Assembly (NCBI GenBank): GCA_003254905.1
Contig: QANU01002578.1
Span: 30,268-94,267 of the forward strand
Direction of reading: 5' to 3'
From: Nissolia schottii
Taxonomy: Eukaryota; Streptophyta; Magnoliopsida; Fabales; Fabaceae
DNA length: 64,000 bases
This document shows, in pieces, positions 1 through 11,946 of this stretch (position 1 is its first letter; each line of letters opens with the position of its first letter). The notes under the pieces were generated by a model that saw only the letters and a program-made list of their open reading frames with translations, was not told the origin of the DNA and did not search any database. Position numbers and translations under genes: made by a program.

Positions 1-25
1 CTGAGTGCTCTTCTGAAGGGTAATG

Positions 26-2740
26 TGAAACACCCTAGCTAACTGCATATGCTTAAGTCGTACGCAAGCTCACTAGGTTGTTTACTACCTGGTGGGAATA
101 CCTTAGTCCATCGTTATCATTCAAAAGTAGCTGCTTACGAAAATAGGGACCAATTTTTAAACTCTTCATTTACATCGATTAATTACTAAAATAGAGCCAT
201 GCGTCAGAAAGAAAAAGTATAATAAGCGGTAAAGCCTTTGGGCTTAGCGGATAGCAGTCGAATAATAATAAAGCATGGAATATACATTCAGTTGGTCTAT
301 CATACAAAGTCACATAGTTATAATTACAATAAGTAAGGTACAAATAACATATACATAATCCAAAATACATAGTATCAAAATGCAAGGGCTACTGGAACAC
401 TACTCAGCATGCCCTTGATCAAAAAATTCCGCCGTCCAGCTACCTCTGGTCCATATCCTGTGGCAACCGCTCACGGCTCCTCGGGCAGTTCGCCGGCATC
501 CTCGAAATATGAGTCATCATAGGTTCCTAAAGTCATAAGGAAGTGGGAGTGAGAACGGTAGGTTCTCAGTGGAAATAACTTTAGTCCTTAGATTTCGTGT
601 CATATCAGGTCGGACTTTAGGCCGCTCAGAGATTTCTAAGTGTGCGTACATACTAAATATCCTACTGATTATTATCTGGCCTAAAGTTTTGAATGGCTTT
701 ATCTACGTTACTAAGTGATAGGGGATCTATTCTTCCTTACTACGTTCTCGTGCTTATTAACATTACATATACATGCATAGCCGTCTCGAGCGTCCTCTTG
801 ACGGTAATTACAGAATATCAGATACATACATTTCATATAGTCATGTATATCAGATTGAACATGGTCTTTGGAATATATGTTATCCCCACCACAGTAGTGC
901 CTTCTTTCGATAGTACTATGACGGAATAACCTCGCACCCCCAGGTAGGCCCTCTTTCGACCTTCTTGCGGTGGGCTTCCACCTTCTGCGTGCCCTCTTTC
1001 GACACCTCAGAAGTGGGCGGATGTTGTACCCCCACCTAGGCGTGGTAACCGCACACTCCAGGTATGCTATATCGACACCACCTGTGGCGGGCTTCCACCT
1101 TCAGTATGCCCCTCTGATCTATTGAAGTGGGATCATTTGGCTCTCGTGATCACGGCCTGTACATGTTTCTCATAACTTTTCAACATTTCTTTTCATACAG
1201 CATTTCACCATCTTTTTCCTTTTTGTATACTTTTCATGACATGACTTGTTCCCATGGTTCAATTCATAATCTGTACTTATTGCAGAATTACTTCTAATCC
1301 TCTAAACTTGCCTTATCATGATGCATGCAATGCTAATATATTATGTCACATACTGCACATACTGCACTTATATCAGTTATAAATTATAGTTATATCATTG
1401 ATTGTTAGACTATGAGCCTCAAAACAGCTTCCATAAGGCTTTCAGGTCTCTGACCGCTCAGCGCGGTCTGGGCCCGATCACTCAGCGGTGAATTGGGACC
1501 GCTCAGCGGTACCAAGGGCCGCTCAGCGGTCACTGGCGAATCTGAAACCGATTTCTTTGTTTTCTTTCCTTTCTTTCCCTCTTTTCTCATGGATGCTCCT
1601 TGAGGTTCTCACACATATTCCAACGATCAAAATCCTATCTAGCCCAGGTCACAAGACCCTTCAGAATCATCCAAACATCCTAGCCAAGGTTCTAAACTAC
1701 CTAAGCATGCATACAAACATCAAGACATACACACACATTAACACATACATCCACCAAAGAGGTGAGCAAACTAGAGTTACCCACTTCTTGGAGGGTTGTT
1801 CGGTGGTGGAAGAAGAGGTAGGAGAGTTGTCCTCCAAGCCTAGAGTGTGATCCAAGCTTTCCGGTGAAGTTTCTGCAGCGTAACCACGGACAGAGCACAC
1901 AGACAGAGTTTTCCCTAGGATAGGAATTTTTCTCATTTTTTTCTGGTTATGGCTGGGTATTTATAGCCAAAATCCTGCCTCCCATAATTACATTTTTGCC
2001 CCTAAGCATAATTACAATTTTGCCTTTTTTATTTTCTTTTATAATTAATTAATTCAAATGATAATCTTTATGTCACATCATGAATAGTGTTTTGAATTTT
2101 AAATTATTTTCCTTGAATCTGATTTCCTCACGTGGGCTGCCCAAAATTTGACTTTCTCCCAGTTCCGTTTCGCTCGTGTTTTATCGTTCGCAGTGTCGGT
2201 GCGTCGCGCACGGTCGTCCGAAAAATATTCCGCTTGTACCGTCACGATCATCTAATTTCCCCGGTCGTGGGAATATCAATGCTTTAAGGCATTTGTGAAT
2301 TTTTCTCCGGAGGAGTATTTTTCACAGATATCTCTCACACGTCATTGAGCCCCGGTGACCGTAGATCGTTGTTCTGCTCGCGGTTTTGTTACTTCCCGAC
2401 CTTCCCAATGAATTCGTGGGACTATCCTAAGGTGTTTAAAACCTTTCCCTGGTACCGGTTGGGTTTCCAGAGACTTAGGGCTCTCTGCTCAATTCTACAG
2501 GCTAAATGAAGTCGTTTTAGTGTCTGCGAAATCGTCCGAAACTCCGCAGAACTCCATTTAACGGTCAGTTTAATCTCATCATCTGATTCTAAGGGTCAGT
2601 AGGAATCATTTGAGTGCCATCCAACTTGGTCAAAACCAAACAGAATAATTCCTACAGACTTCCACACATTTACTCTTGCCCAATGTTCTATGAGCAGTTA
2701 TTCGGCAAAATTCTTACTAAGAAAAGAGCGGGATGTTACA
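26..2740 (-). mobile_element. Solo LTR, Ty3/gypsy family A (copy A1)
   Basis: A 2,715-bp solo long terminal repeat. It opens with TGAAACACCC, closes with GGGATGTTACA, and is flanked by a perfect 5-bp duplication, TAATG at 21-25 and 2741-2745. No PBS or internal region is attached, so it is the product of LTR-LTR recombination. It reads in the same direction as the LTRs of the minus-strand elements near 7.6 and 44 kb. It contains a cluster of CCGCTCAGCGG-like palindromes (about 1455-1545) and a conserved block with GTGCGTCGCGCAC near 2200. Both recur in the copies at 37.8 and 60.4 kb. The flanking DNA on both sides is one interrupted retrotransposon protease sequence. Seen directly: ends and duplication. 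Inferred: family and orientation. Confidence 0.88.
1448..1545. repeat. Palindromic CCGCTCAGCGG motif cluster
   Basis: Four copies of a self-complementary motif, CCGCTCAGCGG and close variants, lie within about 100 bp inside the solo LTR. GC content is much higher than in the surrounding AT-rich LTR. The same motif recurs in the related LTRs at about 3770-4050 and 39135-39290, so it belongs to the LTR family and is not local noise. Function unknown; it could be a regulatory element or simply a hairpin-prone repeat. Confidence 0.7.
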
Positions 2741-3512
2741 TAATGCATGGCGTCAGGTAAGCCGAATTGTACATGCATATCCCCGCACTCCATGGACAAT
2801 GTACCAGCGTGTACATCAATCTTAGCCCTTGCAGTTTTCAAAAATGGGTCAATGTTGGCTGGTTGACATTACTGTCATTTTCCATCTCTAGTACATAAAA
2901 ATCTACAGGAAATATTAAATCGTTTACCTTGACTAGGACATCATTCTCTAGGATTCCTTCGGGTCGGGCGGTACTGCGGTTGGCGAGCTATATGATCAGT
3001 CCAGTTAGCTTGAGGGTTCCCTTGTGTAAGGATTTGTAGATGGATTTAGGCATGACATTTATGGCTGCACCCAGATCGGCCAAGGCCTTAGTGAATAATC
3101 TCTGTCCTATAATACAAGGAACCAAAAATGTACCAGGGTCTGTGCACTTGGGAGGCAATGGGCTGGATTTAATAATGGATTACACATTTTCCCCCATGCT
3201 AACCTGTGCAGTGTCCTTGAGTCTTCCCTTATTGGTGCACAAGTCCTTCAAGAACTTGGCATACTTGGGAATCTGTCTAATCACTTCCAAAAAGGGGATA
3301 TTCACCTCCACCTTCCGAAATGTGTCCAAGAACTCATTTTCTAATTTTAGTGCGACAGTTGTCTTGGGTTTGGGACCATTGTGAGGGAAAAGAAGTGGGA
3401 CAGGTGATTCTCCCCTCTGCAGTGTTTCAAGGCATTGATTAGGTTCTTCTGTCTGCTTCAAGTCTTCTTTTCCAGTGTTACCGCTGCAGTCTTCTTCCAG
3501 GTATTTTTGCAA
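2741..3512 (-). pseudogene. Athila/Tat-like gag-protease fragment
   Basis: Remnant of a Ty3/gypsy polyprotein on the minus strand. The part at 3180-3512 has the gag-protease linker seen in plant Athila/Tat elements, with the run FRKVEVNIP and then IPKYAKFLKDLCTNK. After an in-frame TAA near 3180 the sequence continues into a retropepsin-like stretch with the active-site-like motif ADLGA followed by INVMP. The same reading frame resumes in bases 1-25 on the far side of the solo LTR at 26-2740. The stop and the missing remainder make it non-functional. Clade assignment rests on motif recall and is moderately secure. Confidence 0.75.
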
Positions 3513-3529
3513 CTCTCTGTGGATTCAAC

Positions 3530-3704
3530 TATACCCGACTATACTGCAATTGGATCCCTTGTGGATTTGAAAGCCGTAAAGTAGGTATATATTTAATTTG
3601 AACGACAAAAGCGCAGATAAGCTTTCTACGAGCTTGGCTCAGTTGTGACAAAACCTAAGCTGGGTCAAGATTCTAGAAAGTGGTTAAAAAGGCTTTCATC
3701 AGTG
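3530..3704. repeat. Repeat segment shared with 60880-61080
   Basis: About 175 bp starting at CTCTGTGGATTCAAC and ending at GGCTTTCATCA is nearly the same as a block inside the LTR at about 60880-61080. Phrases of the CTCCCTGTGGATTCGACC type are common near the 5' leader of plant gypsy elements. Here it joins the gag-like fragment to a broken LTR. Its origin is uncertain. Confidence 0.55.
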
Positions 3705-5882
3705 TCTATGAGAAAAGAGGAAGAGAAAGGAAAGAAAACAAAGAAATCTGTTTCAGTTTTGCCCAGGTACCGCCGAGCGGCCCTAGACGCCGCTGAGCAA
3801 AGTACAACAGAAAACATTTTTTGAACACGTGGACTCCAAGGCGTTGAGCGGCCATAGGATCCGCTGAGCGGCCTGAAGGTCACTGACGATAAGGATGGAA
3901 AGATATTTTTGAAAACCGGGCCTCAGCCTGCTGAGCGAGATGAGTTACCGCTGAGCGATACGGCTCTGACCGCTGAGCGATGCGGCTCTGATCGCTGAGC
4001 GAACTGAGTTCAGACCGCTGAGCGAACAAGAGGTTCTGCTGAGCGGCCTGAGACTTGAACGTCTTATGGAAGCTGTCTTGAGGCACATAATCCAACAAGT
4101 TATGATTTAAATGATGTATAGGACTAAAGTATGTGAACTATGTGATGTAATAGGTAGGATTCCATGCATTATAATTTGAGGTAATATGTTAGCATGCCAT
4201 GCATCATGTTAAGGTACTTTTAGAGTATTAGAGGTTAATCAAGTAATGAGTAAAGATTATAATGGAAATGAACCTTAGGGAACAAGTCATGCCATGCTAT
4301 GAGAAAAGAAAGAAAAGAAAAGAAGAAATGTTATGAGAAAGATAAGATGATGATATGATGAAATGCTATAAGAACAGGTACAGGACGTGACGTCACAAAG
4401 GTCCAAATGACAAGCCCACTTCAGTAGCGTCGCAAGGGCATACTGAAGGTGGAAGCCCTCCAAAGGTGGTGTCGAAAGGCATACCTGGAGGTGTGTGGTT
4501 ACCACACCTAGCAATGTCAATAGAGGGCATGCTAAGGTGGGGGTACAATACCAGCCCACTTCCGAGGTGTCAAGAGAGGGCACGCGGAAGGTGAAAGCCC
4601 ACCGCAGGTAGGTCAAAAGAGGGCCTGCCTGGGAGTGTGCGGGTATCCCGTAAAGTGTTGTCAAGAGAGGACATGCTATGATGGGGATATCGAGTACCAC
4701 GCTCGGTCGCGTCGCCAGGGCCGGCCCCTCACCATCCAGCAGTTGGGTGGTTGTTCATATCGTTGATCGATGTATTCCTCCTATGAGCTTTACGTGGTTA
4801 GCTACCACACCGGTTAGAGCGCTGCCGGACCGTCAACGATAGGGAAGGCAAGTAGGTTGTAGTCGTAGGCCACGGCTATAAGAGTTGAAGGGCTCAAGAA
4901 AAGTAAAGAAAGAGGAAAGTAGAGCAAGTATGAAAGAAAGAGTAAAATATGAAAGAAAGAAAGAAAGAATTATAATACGTAATGTATGCATGAATGTATG
5001 TATGTAATGTATGTAAGGATTTATGTATGGAAGTATGAATAAGTAAGAAGATAAGTAAATATGATGTAAGTACCGTCAAGAGAACGCTCGAGACGGCTAT
5101 GTATGTATGCAAAGGAAAGTAACAAGCACGAGAACTTAGATAAGCAAGAGTAGTTTCCCCATCACTTAGTAACGTAGATAAAACTGTTCAGGACTTTAGG
5201 CCAGAGAATAATCAGTAGGGATGTTAGTATGCATGTTCACTTAGAAACACCTGAGCGGCTTGGAATATAACTGAATGAACCATGAAATCTCAGAGCTACA
5301 GTTTTCCACTGAGAACCTACCGTTCTCACCCCCACTACCTTATGACTCCAGGGACATGTGATGACTCGTACTATGAGGATGCGGCCGAGTGGGCCGAGGA
5401 GCTGTGAGGCGGTCAGGACAGGATAGGGACGCCAGAGCCAGCAGGAGCCAGTATTTTGTTAGGGGCAACTGAACAGTGTTACAGTTAACCCTTGTATTCT
5501 GATGACATGTATTGTATATAATGAATATGTTGTTTGTACATTATTTATTATAATAACTATTGAATGTGTAGCTGTGTTATGGATCGAATACTTGTATGTT
5601 TATATACTTCTCTAGTAAGATCTCTAGTACTGTTATTATGTAGTTAACTATCGCTTAAGTCCATTGGGACTCTATCGCTTGTATCTTGATATGTTTTCTC
5701 GAACACGCACGGCTCCTAGTTTCTGTAAGCAAGGTAAAAGTTTTGAAAACGGTCCATATTTTTGAATAAGAAATATTTGCCAAGCTAAAAGTAGGGACTA
5801 AAAGTAACCCAACCAAAGCAGAAAACAACCTAGTGAGCATTGTTTACTACGTACGGGTAAACAGTTAGCTAGGGTGTTTTAG
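3705..5882 (+). mobile_element. Truncated LTR, family A, inverted relative to A1
   Basis: Reverse complement of the first half of the family A LTR. Its right end (AGTTAGCTAGGGTGTT near 5860-5878) mirrors the start of the solo LTR at 26, and the body mirrors 60-1600, including an extended set of CGCTGAGCGGC motifs at 3770-4050. The other end stops near the sequence corresponding to 1595 of copy A1, so about 1.1 kb is missing. No target duplication could be found. Confidence 0.75.
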
Positions 5883-5885
5883 GAT

Positions 5886-6260
5886 GGCCCTTATGTGGTC
5901 ACCAAAGTCTATCCATACTGTAAGATTGAGCTCCAACATCCAAAGACCGCTAGTACATTTGCAATTAATGGACACTGTCTTAAGTCGTACCACGACACTG
6001 CTAGCAGTCACAGCAACGAATTGGAGGTTCAGTTTCTTGCTCCCGCATGATTAATAGAGAAGCTACCGATCGTCCAACTTAAGGACGTTAAACAAAAGTG
6101 CTGGGTAGGAGACAACCCACCGTTTGTGAGTTTTTCTTTCCTTTTCTTTTATTTATTTATTTTACTTCTTTATTATTCTTCTTGCCCTGTTTTATGTACC
6201 AAGGCCGGTACACTTCTTTAAGTGTGGGGTGGGAAAGTTTTATTTGTTTAAGATAATAGT
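5886..6260 (+). pseudogene. 3' end of an Athila/Tat-like polyprotein plus trailer
   Basis: An open stretch of 55 codons (stop TGA at 6048-6050) reads GPYVVTKVYPY at its start, then NGHCLKSYH. This matches the C-terminal tail found after integrase in plant Athila/Tat elements. The next bases (CGTTAAACAAAAGTGCTGGGTAGGAGACAACCC and then AAGTGTGGGGTGGG) follow the typical trailer of the same group. The sequence starts exactly where the inverted LTR ends, so everything upstream of this tail is lost. Confidence 0.72.
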
Positions 6261-6720
6261 TTCAACTGTGCAATAATTGTGGAAATTCATGAATTAGGGA
6301 TAATTTAGACTAGATGATGATTGATTTGTGCAATGTGAAATGTTGTGTTTGATTATTTATGGCATTAGGTTTGATTGAGCATTTTATAAATCCTGGCATG
6401 TTTTAATTAATTGGATGATATTACCTGGTAAGCTTTTGAGCCATTTATCGGATGGCAACACTGCATGCCATTCCTTTCTTTGTTGTGTGTACACTCACTA
6501 GTTCTAACTTTATACCCTCTCATGCACTCTTCTTTTAACTCTCTTGTTTTCCACACCTGCTCACTAAGCCTTATATTTTCACCTACAATTCCAAAACTAG
6601 TCTCTCAAGCTTTTACTCCCAAAACTGAATGTGCTAGACGCGCATACACTCTTATTGGTTACCTAAGTCTCTTATCTCTTCACGCACCTTCTAACTTATT
6701 TCTGTAGGGCTCGTACTTAC
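6261..6720. other. No gene seen; retroelement trailer-like AT-rich DNA
   Basis: AT-rich sequence continuing from the polyprotein trailer. The longest open stretch (6465-6707) has no recognisable domain and a composition like translated non-coding DNA. Confidence 0.5.
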
Positions 6721-6950
6721 TAATTATAAATACAGACGCTTACATGAACTCTCAGATCTCTTTTCCTTAACTTAGATCCTTACTCGAAGTCTTTTAAAGT
6801 TTACAAACTTAAGCTTACTAGATTTTCTCTTGAAAACCGAATTCTCTCATAGGCTACCGCAAAACTTAATTTTCTTAAACAAATTCTCATAAATTCCTTT
6901 CAAACTCGTGTATCCGAGAACATTCTTGAAAATACCTGAGCACCAGTTAG
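6721..6950 (-). mobile_element. LTR fragment, family B (Del/Tekay-like)
   Basis: Short phrases such as TTGAAAACCGAATTC and AAACTTAATTTTCTTAA match the middle of the long LTRs at 41.4-41.6 kb and 46.8 kb. It is followed directly by gag sequence, so most of the LTR and all of pol are missing here. Confidence 0.5.
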
Positions 6951-7480
6951 TTCCTTGAGCGAGATTGTCTCCATCATGTGCTCCTCCGGCCGACATTGTT
7001 AAGACTTATCCTTGTCGTGGGTCGTGGGTAGGGCCATTGTACAGGTTTTGGAGAAGTGGCTTCTCTTTCCACATCAGTAGCAGACATTTTTCCCAGCTAA
7101 GCAAACTCCACTATGTGGTCTGCCACACTTCTGGCAATGTTGTCTTTGTTCTCCTCCTCCACGAGCATCTTGCCCTTGACCATTTTCCTCAGGTTGTGGG
7201 TATTTTCTCCTGCCCCTTTGTATTGCCTGGAAAAATGACCATGTTTTTCGAATCTGAAGCAAACCTTTTTCCTATCTAAACAAACCACCCCGTTCCAAAT
7301 TTTGCATACCTTTGGGCATCTGCCTTTTGTGCAGTTGGGGCTGCATTCCTTTGTGTTGTCGCGTCAGCTATTCTATCTGCTACTCTATCCATCTCTTTAG
7401 CAAGGTCTGCAAAGTCTGCAGGCTTAGCGGTACATTGTGTATTGTCTTCATGAGATTGCATGGCTAATCTGTCGCACCTG
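6951..7480 (-). pseudogene. Degenerate chromovirus-type gag
   Basis: Minus-strand relic of a Ty3/gypsy gag. The N-terminal piece (7276-7461) has PADFADLAKEMDRVADRIADA, close to the gag at 43888, and the C-terminal piece near 7080-7260 has the zinc-knuckle environment CQKCGRPHSGVC followed by a CGK..HF core. Several frame changes and stops separate the pieces, and the central gag domain is missing. The PBS and LTR to its right fit a minus-strand element. Confidence 0.7.
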
Positions 7481-7618
7481 CACCAATCCCTAGTTGATTA
7501 GATTCGAAATAGGCTAGTGCATATGAATTTAGCACATACAACTTCGTAGAGGTATACACCATTAACAAGCTCGGAAGCATAATGCGGCTCAGCCCTCAGG
7601 CTCACTTGGACCAAACTA

Positions 7619-7629
7619 CTCTGATACCA
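7619..7629 (-). other. Primer-binding site, initiator tRNA-Met
   Basis: On the minus strand this reads TGGTATCAGAG, the sequence complementary to the 3' end of plant initiator tRNA-Met. It lies 2 bp inside the LTR end at 7632, which sets the element's orientation as minus. Confidence 0.85.
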
Positions 7630-7631
7630 AC

Positions 7632-8050
7632 TGTAACACCCCTGCTAACTGCTTACGCTATAGTCATAAGCAATGCTCACAGGGTTGTTAATTACATTGG
7701 TTAGGTTACTTTTAACCCCTATATTTCTCTTTGCAAATATTTTCTTATCAACATATGGACCATTTTGAAAACTTTTCCTTTTCTTTACTGATTCATAAAC
7801 TATGAGTCATGCGTGTTCAAGAAGATATCTATATAGATATACAAACGATAGAGTCTATAAGACTTAGGCGTCACGAAAAGCATAATATATTCGTACACAC
7901 AAGTCCAGAAACAGTTGGACGTATGTTTATATTTACATATTACAAATACTGCACTTAAAGCTAATGGCATAGTTAATCCACTTAGCTAATACAAAATACA
8001 AAATAACTAAACGCTACAACGCCAAAACTCTTGTCATGAAACGTGTTTAG
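7632..8050 (-). mobile_element. 5' LTR (partial), family B
   Basis: Begins TGTAACACCCC beside the PBS and matches the first ~420 bp of the LTR at 44036, including GATAGAGTCTATAAGACTTAGGCGTC. Similarity fades near 8050. The remainder to 8330 is AT-rich and unassigned. Confidence 0.72.
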
Positions 8051-8329
8051 AACATCTTTAGTGTTTTAAAAACACAAATACTTTTTATCAACAACCCTTA
8101 GCCCTAAGAACTCATCAAAATTGAGTTGTACACAAGAAAATCAGAACTCATCATAAACTCCTTTTAGACGAAAACTCATTTCACAAAGAAGGTTTAAAAT
8201 CTTTTAACGAAACTAAATCTAAACTTAGTTTTTAAAAGAACCTAAGGAAGGTTTCATATAAAAAAAGGAAGTAACTTATGCTTTGATGAAAAACACATTT
8301 TAAGGCCAAATATCTTCACAAAATGCCCC

Positions 8330-8760
8330 GCACCACCCTGCATGCAGGGGTGGTCACTTTATAAATACGTTCACACTAAATGCGTCTGTGATTCGCTACC
8401 ACCTCAAGTATGAGCCCTGCCTTGTTAAAATACGAAAACGGAGAAGGTTGTACTTGGCGAAGGGACGACGGTCCCACTGGGTACAGAAAAGAAAAGAAGG
8501 TTGTACCTGGCGAGGAGACGACTGTCCTTCTGGGTACAAAAAGGGAATGATGAACAAGAAAAGACGAGAAGGATGTTGCCCCGATAGAAATACCTGACAG
8601 GGCGCATGAGAAAGCACCCAGTTCCCTTCATGCACGATATATGTGATGTATGTATATGATAAGGCAATGTCAAATGAAAAAGGTTTCACAAGACTGCCTC
8701 TACGAGGATATGAGATACGAGAGTGCGTGACCTGATGTCACAACACTCAAGCGAATAGGA
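8330..8760 (+). mobile_element. Inverted family B LTR fragment
   Basis: Reverse complement of the LTR section found at 44850-45180 and 37110-37400. For example, GCTACCACCTC..GTATGAGC mirrors GCTCATACCCGAGGTGGTAGC. It has the opposite orientation to the LTR immediately to its left, which implies a second insertion or an inversion. Confidence 0.65.
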
Positions 8761-8795
8761 ATAGAAAAACACCAATGTTACACAAAATGTTATTT

Positions 8796-9695
8796 GGCCA
8801 GCTCACTTGTCTAGCCACTTACAAAAACACCAAAAATCTCACTATCCTTTTCTCTCTCTTACATTAATTTATGTGGTTTTTGCTCACTCTCTTTTCACTT
8901 ATTTTCTCTCGCATTTGACAACAAAATGAACCAACTTTTCTAACACAAAGGAACCAACATTTTTAACACACAGGAACCAACATTTTTGACACAAAAAATC
9001 AACTTTTTAAAAATGTTTTGAAAAGTTTTTTTTTCGTTATTTAAAAATTTTGGTTTCTAAGTTAAGTGTTTTATTTTAAACATTGTTTGGTTAAAAAAAT
9101 GGTTTTTGTTTAAAAAAATATTTTAAGTATTTTCAAAAAGTTAGTCGTGTGTTAAAAATAATGGTTGATGTGTGTCAAAAATGTCAGCTTTTTTGTTTCT
9201 GTTAGAAGAAAGAGAAAATAAGTGAAAAAGAGAGACACAAATCCTATTGGAAGTACTTTAAGGGAGAACGATAGTGATATTTTTTTTGTCTTTTCTCATT
9301 TTTTTTTAAAAAATATTGGTTGTGTGTTAAAAATGTTTGTTTCTATTTTTGTTAGAAGAGAGAGAAAATAATTGAAAAAGAGAGACGGAAAAGTTGTAGA
9401 AAATACTTTAAGCGAAAAAATGGCAATGATTTTTTTTGTCTTTTCTAATTTTTTTTCATCTTTAAAAGTATTGGTTGTTGTGTATTATAAATATTGGTTG
9501 TTGTTTCTTTTAGAAGAAAGAGAAAAGAGGTAAAAAAAAGTGAGAAAAACTATAAAAAATATAGATGAGAGAGAGAATGAAAATGACTTTTTTGTCTTTT
9601 CTCATTTTTTTAATTATTTTAATTCTATGTGAGACCTATTTTTTTAATATTTTGTACACCCAAAATACAACGGTTATACAGTATCTTGGGTGGCC
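8796..9695. mobile_element. Possible non-autonomous DNA transposon (MITE/MULE-like)
   Basis: About 900 bp of AT-rich DNA bounded by GGCCAGCTCACTTG on the left and the inverted partner of GGCCACCCAAGATAC on the right. The next inner bases also look inverted (CTCTCTCTTAC and TCTCTC blocks on one side, GAGAGAGA blocks on the other). I found no convincing 9-bp target duplication, so this is tentative. Confidence 0.35.
9180..9612. repeat. Three degenerate tandem units of about 130-150 bp
   Basis: The phrase GTTAGAAGA..GAGAAAATAA..GAAAAAGAGAGAC, followed by TTTTTTTGTCTTTTCTCATTTTTTT, occurs three times with diverged spacing. It sits inside the possible transposon at 8796-9695. Confidence 0.6.
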
Positions 9696-10595
9696 AAACA
9701 TTATTCAAAAGAATTTGATTACAACTTTTAATACTACAAAACGATACAATTCTTAACTAAACTCTACAACACTTAATAGCCTAATTACAATCACTCTCAA
9801 GTAGTATGTAATGGCTAAATGCTAGAGGACCATCTCCCTCTCTTTTATTAAACTAATCATCTCGGACATGGCTCATACACGCAACATCAAGCCAGTGGCA
9901 TGGCAATCTGATTCACCAAAGCTTCCACATTACATAATTGTACAGTATAAACTTATCTATTAATGAGTTCATGCATAAATTATCAATAAGAGTAAATTAT
10001 AATAGCCTAAAATTTATCAATATTACACTTACTACCTCTAATTTACAACAAATTGAAAATATCTCCCTTAAACACTATATTCTAAATTTAAAAAAATTAA
10101 TAATAAAACACGTAAAATAATTATTTTTATTCTTAATTATGGGATGAGAGGTGAAGATTTGAGTATTGTGATGGCTTTGTCCTAATGATAACTTTTAAAT
10201 TCTAAAAATCATTTAGAACGAGACACGTCTAATATAAATAAATTTCAAGGTGGGTGTAATTTACTATTTTCATAAGCCTTATCCATGAAAACTTCTCCCC
10301 TGTTTTCACCACTATACCAATACATCCTGAGTCTCAAAATTAAGGCTGATCTACAGTTTTGATGACACCTATTTCCAAATACTGAAGGAAAGAAACAGCT
10401 CATCATACTATCCCCAGTTCTTTATGCTAAGTTTGTCTAAATTGTCAACTAATTTATCAGATCTTAATATTACATAACCATATATGCATGACGATACCTG
10501 GAAACAGCGGAAATACACGATAATACTTAAATTTTTATATGCAAGAAAAGTGTGGAGGATGGCAAGAAGGGCTGTGGAAGATAAACAAATCAATA
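9696..10595. other. AT-rich spacer and DCC1 3' flank
   Basis: No gene or recognisable repeat. The last ~190 bp (about 10400-10595) would be the 3' untranslated region of the minus-strand gene that stops at 10596. Confidence 0.55.
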
Positions 10596-11946
10596 CTATC
10601 TTGCACTGAAAACTGGTTCTGATTCAGGAGACGGTTGTGTCCTTCGAGTGTATTTCAACAGCAAACCTTCTGAAGAAAGACCGGGTACATTCAGATCACT
10701 GAAACATTACGAAAGTGGACATTAATTCAATGTAAAAGGTTCATACATTTTAAAGTAAAAAACATTGAGATCTAAACCTGATGAAGGGCTTCAGATCTTT
10801 CCATTCCCATTTTGGCCGCTCTCTGAACAGAATCGAGAAACGTTCAGCCGGAGTGGATGCCAAAGAAGAGACACTGAAGGCACGAACCCATGTCTCGACT
10901 CCAATTCTCTCTGTCAAAACTTCTCCTTCCACAAGATCAAAAGTGGGCTGCATTCCATCTGGAGTCCTCTGCCTCCATTCATCCATAAAACTCTCCAGCT
11001 TTCTCTTCCCGCCTCTCAGGATTTCTCTTGCAAAATGTACACACACCCGCTTCTCATCCAACTTCCAGACACTGCTATGCGTGCTACCCTTCACTTTCTC
11101 ACCGTATACATGCAAACAATGCCTTGCAAGGGCAGCAGGAAACCCATCTGATTCCAGCATACTTACAACTTCATCTTCATTAAGAGAACTAAGCGACCAG
11201 TCATTGAGCACAGAATTCCTCAAAAGCATTTCCAGAATCATGTTCATATAACTCGCATCTACTAATCTCCAATAGCCATTAATCTCCACAGCTGAAAGTG
11301 CCTGAAGTCCAGACCTTAATTCCTCATCACTAGCTTGAATATTCTCTGAAAGATCCTTCCAGTTATATAATCCTGTTCTAGTTTCCTGGTTCTCTTCTAA
11401 ATTTCCCACGTCATTATCGTCAAACCTGTAAGGGTCCTGTGAAAGAAGCAGTTTAAGTTTATCGAGTCTGGGGGCAACCTCAACGAGCTCCATACTACCA
11501 GGTACAACTTTGAGCACAGGTGCAACAACTTTCTCCTCATAATCACTACCATCATTCTTTTGTGGATTTTGATTAGATGCAAATTGATTTGCTGGTGGCA
11601 CAAGCATAACATAATTGGAAGTTCCAACAAACTTCATAGCATATGTTTTGGATTGAGTACACAGAACTGCATCTTCATCTGGCTGTCCTCTTAAGACCAC
11701 CCTAAAACAGAATAGAATTTACGAAAAAGTAAAACACAAATTGGGGAACAGGAGGACAGGGAAAGAGTTACAAACAACTGAATACCTTTCATGCAGAACA
11801 TCTGCGAGAAGTTTATTGTCAAGCTCCAGAAGGATGAGATCATCATGAGGTCCAAAAAGAGGGTGATATGCAACAGAAATTGATGATCCAGGAGACAGAT
11901 TTAGAAGTGCTTCTGCTCCTCTAGAAGCTGTCTGCGGTGGTTCCAT
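10596..11946 (-). CDS. DCC1: Sister chromatid cohesion protein DCC1
   Basis: Homologue of DCC1, which joins CTF8 and CTF18 in an alternative replication-factor-C clamp loader needed for sister-chromatid cohesion in the nucleus. The minus-strand coding exons are 11946-11786, 11701-10778 and 10698-10596, each with GT-AG borders. Lengths 161+924+103 give 1,188 nt, or 395 residues plus stop, about the normal plant length. The start MEPPQTASRGAE leads into the family's early motif (VAYHPLFGPHDDLILLELD). The middle carries CTQSKTYAMKFV and the end carries LNVPGLSSEGLLLKYTRR and finishes PVFSAR. Exon phases join cleanly (AG|G and AG|T). An upstream leader exon (about 13275-13440) and a 1.3-kb leader intron are likely. 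No lesion seen. Function is from family knowledge. Confidence 0.93.

Noticed and set aside
8388..8689. Open frames on both strands
   Set aside because: They lie in an inverted LTR fragment that is also open in non-coding copies elsewhere.
10765..11251. Plus-strand open frames over DCC1
   Set aside because: Antisense shadows of DCC1 exon 2.
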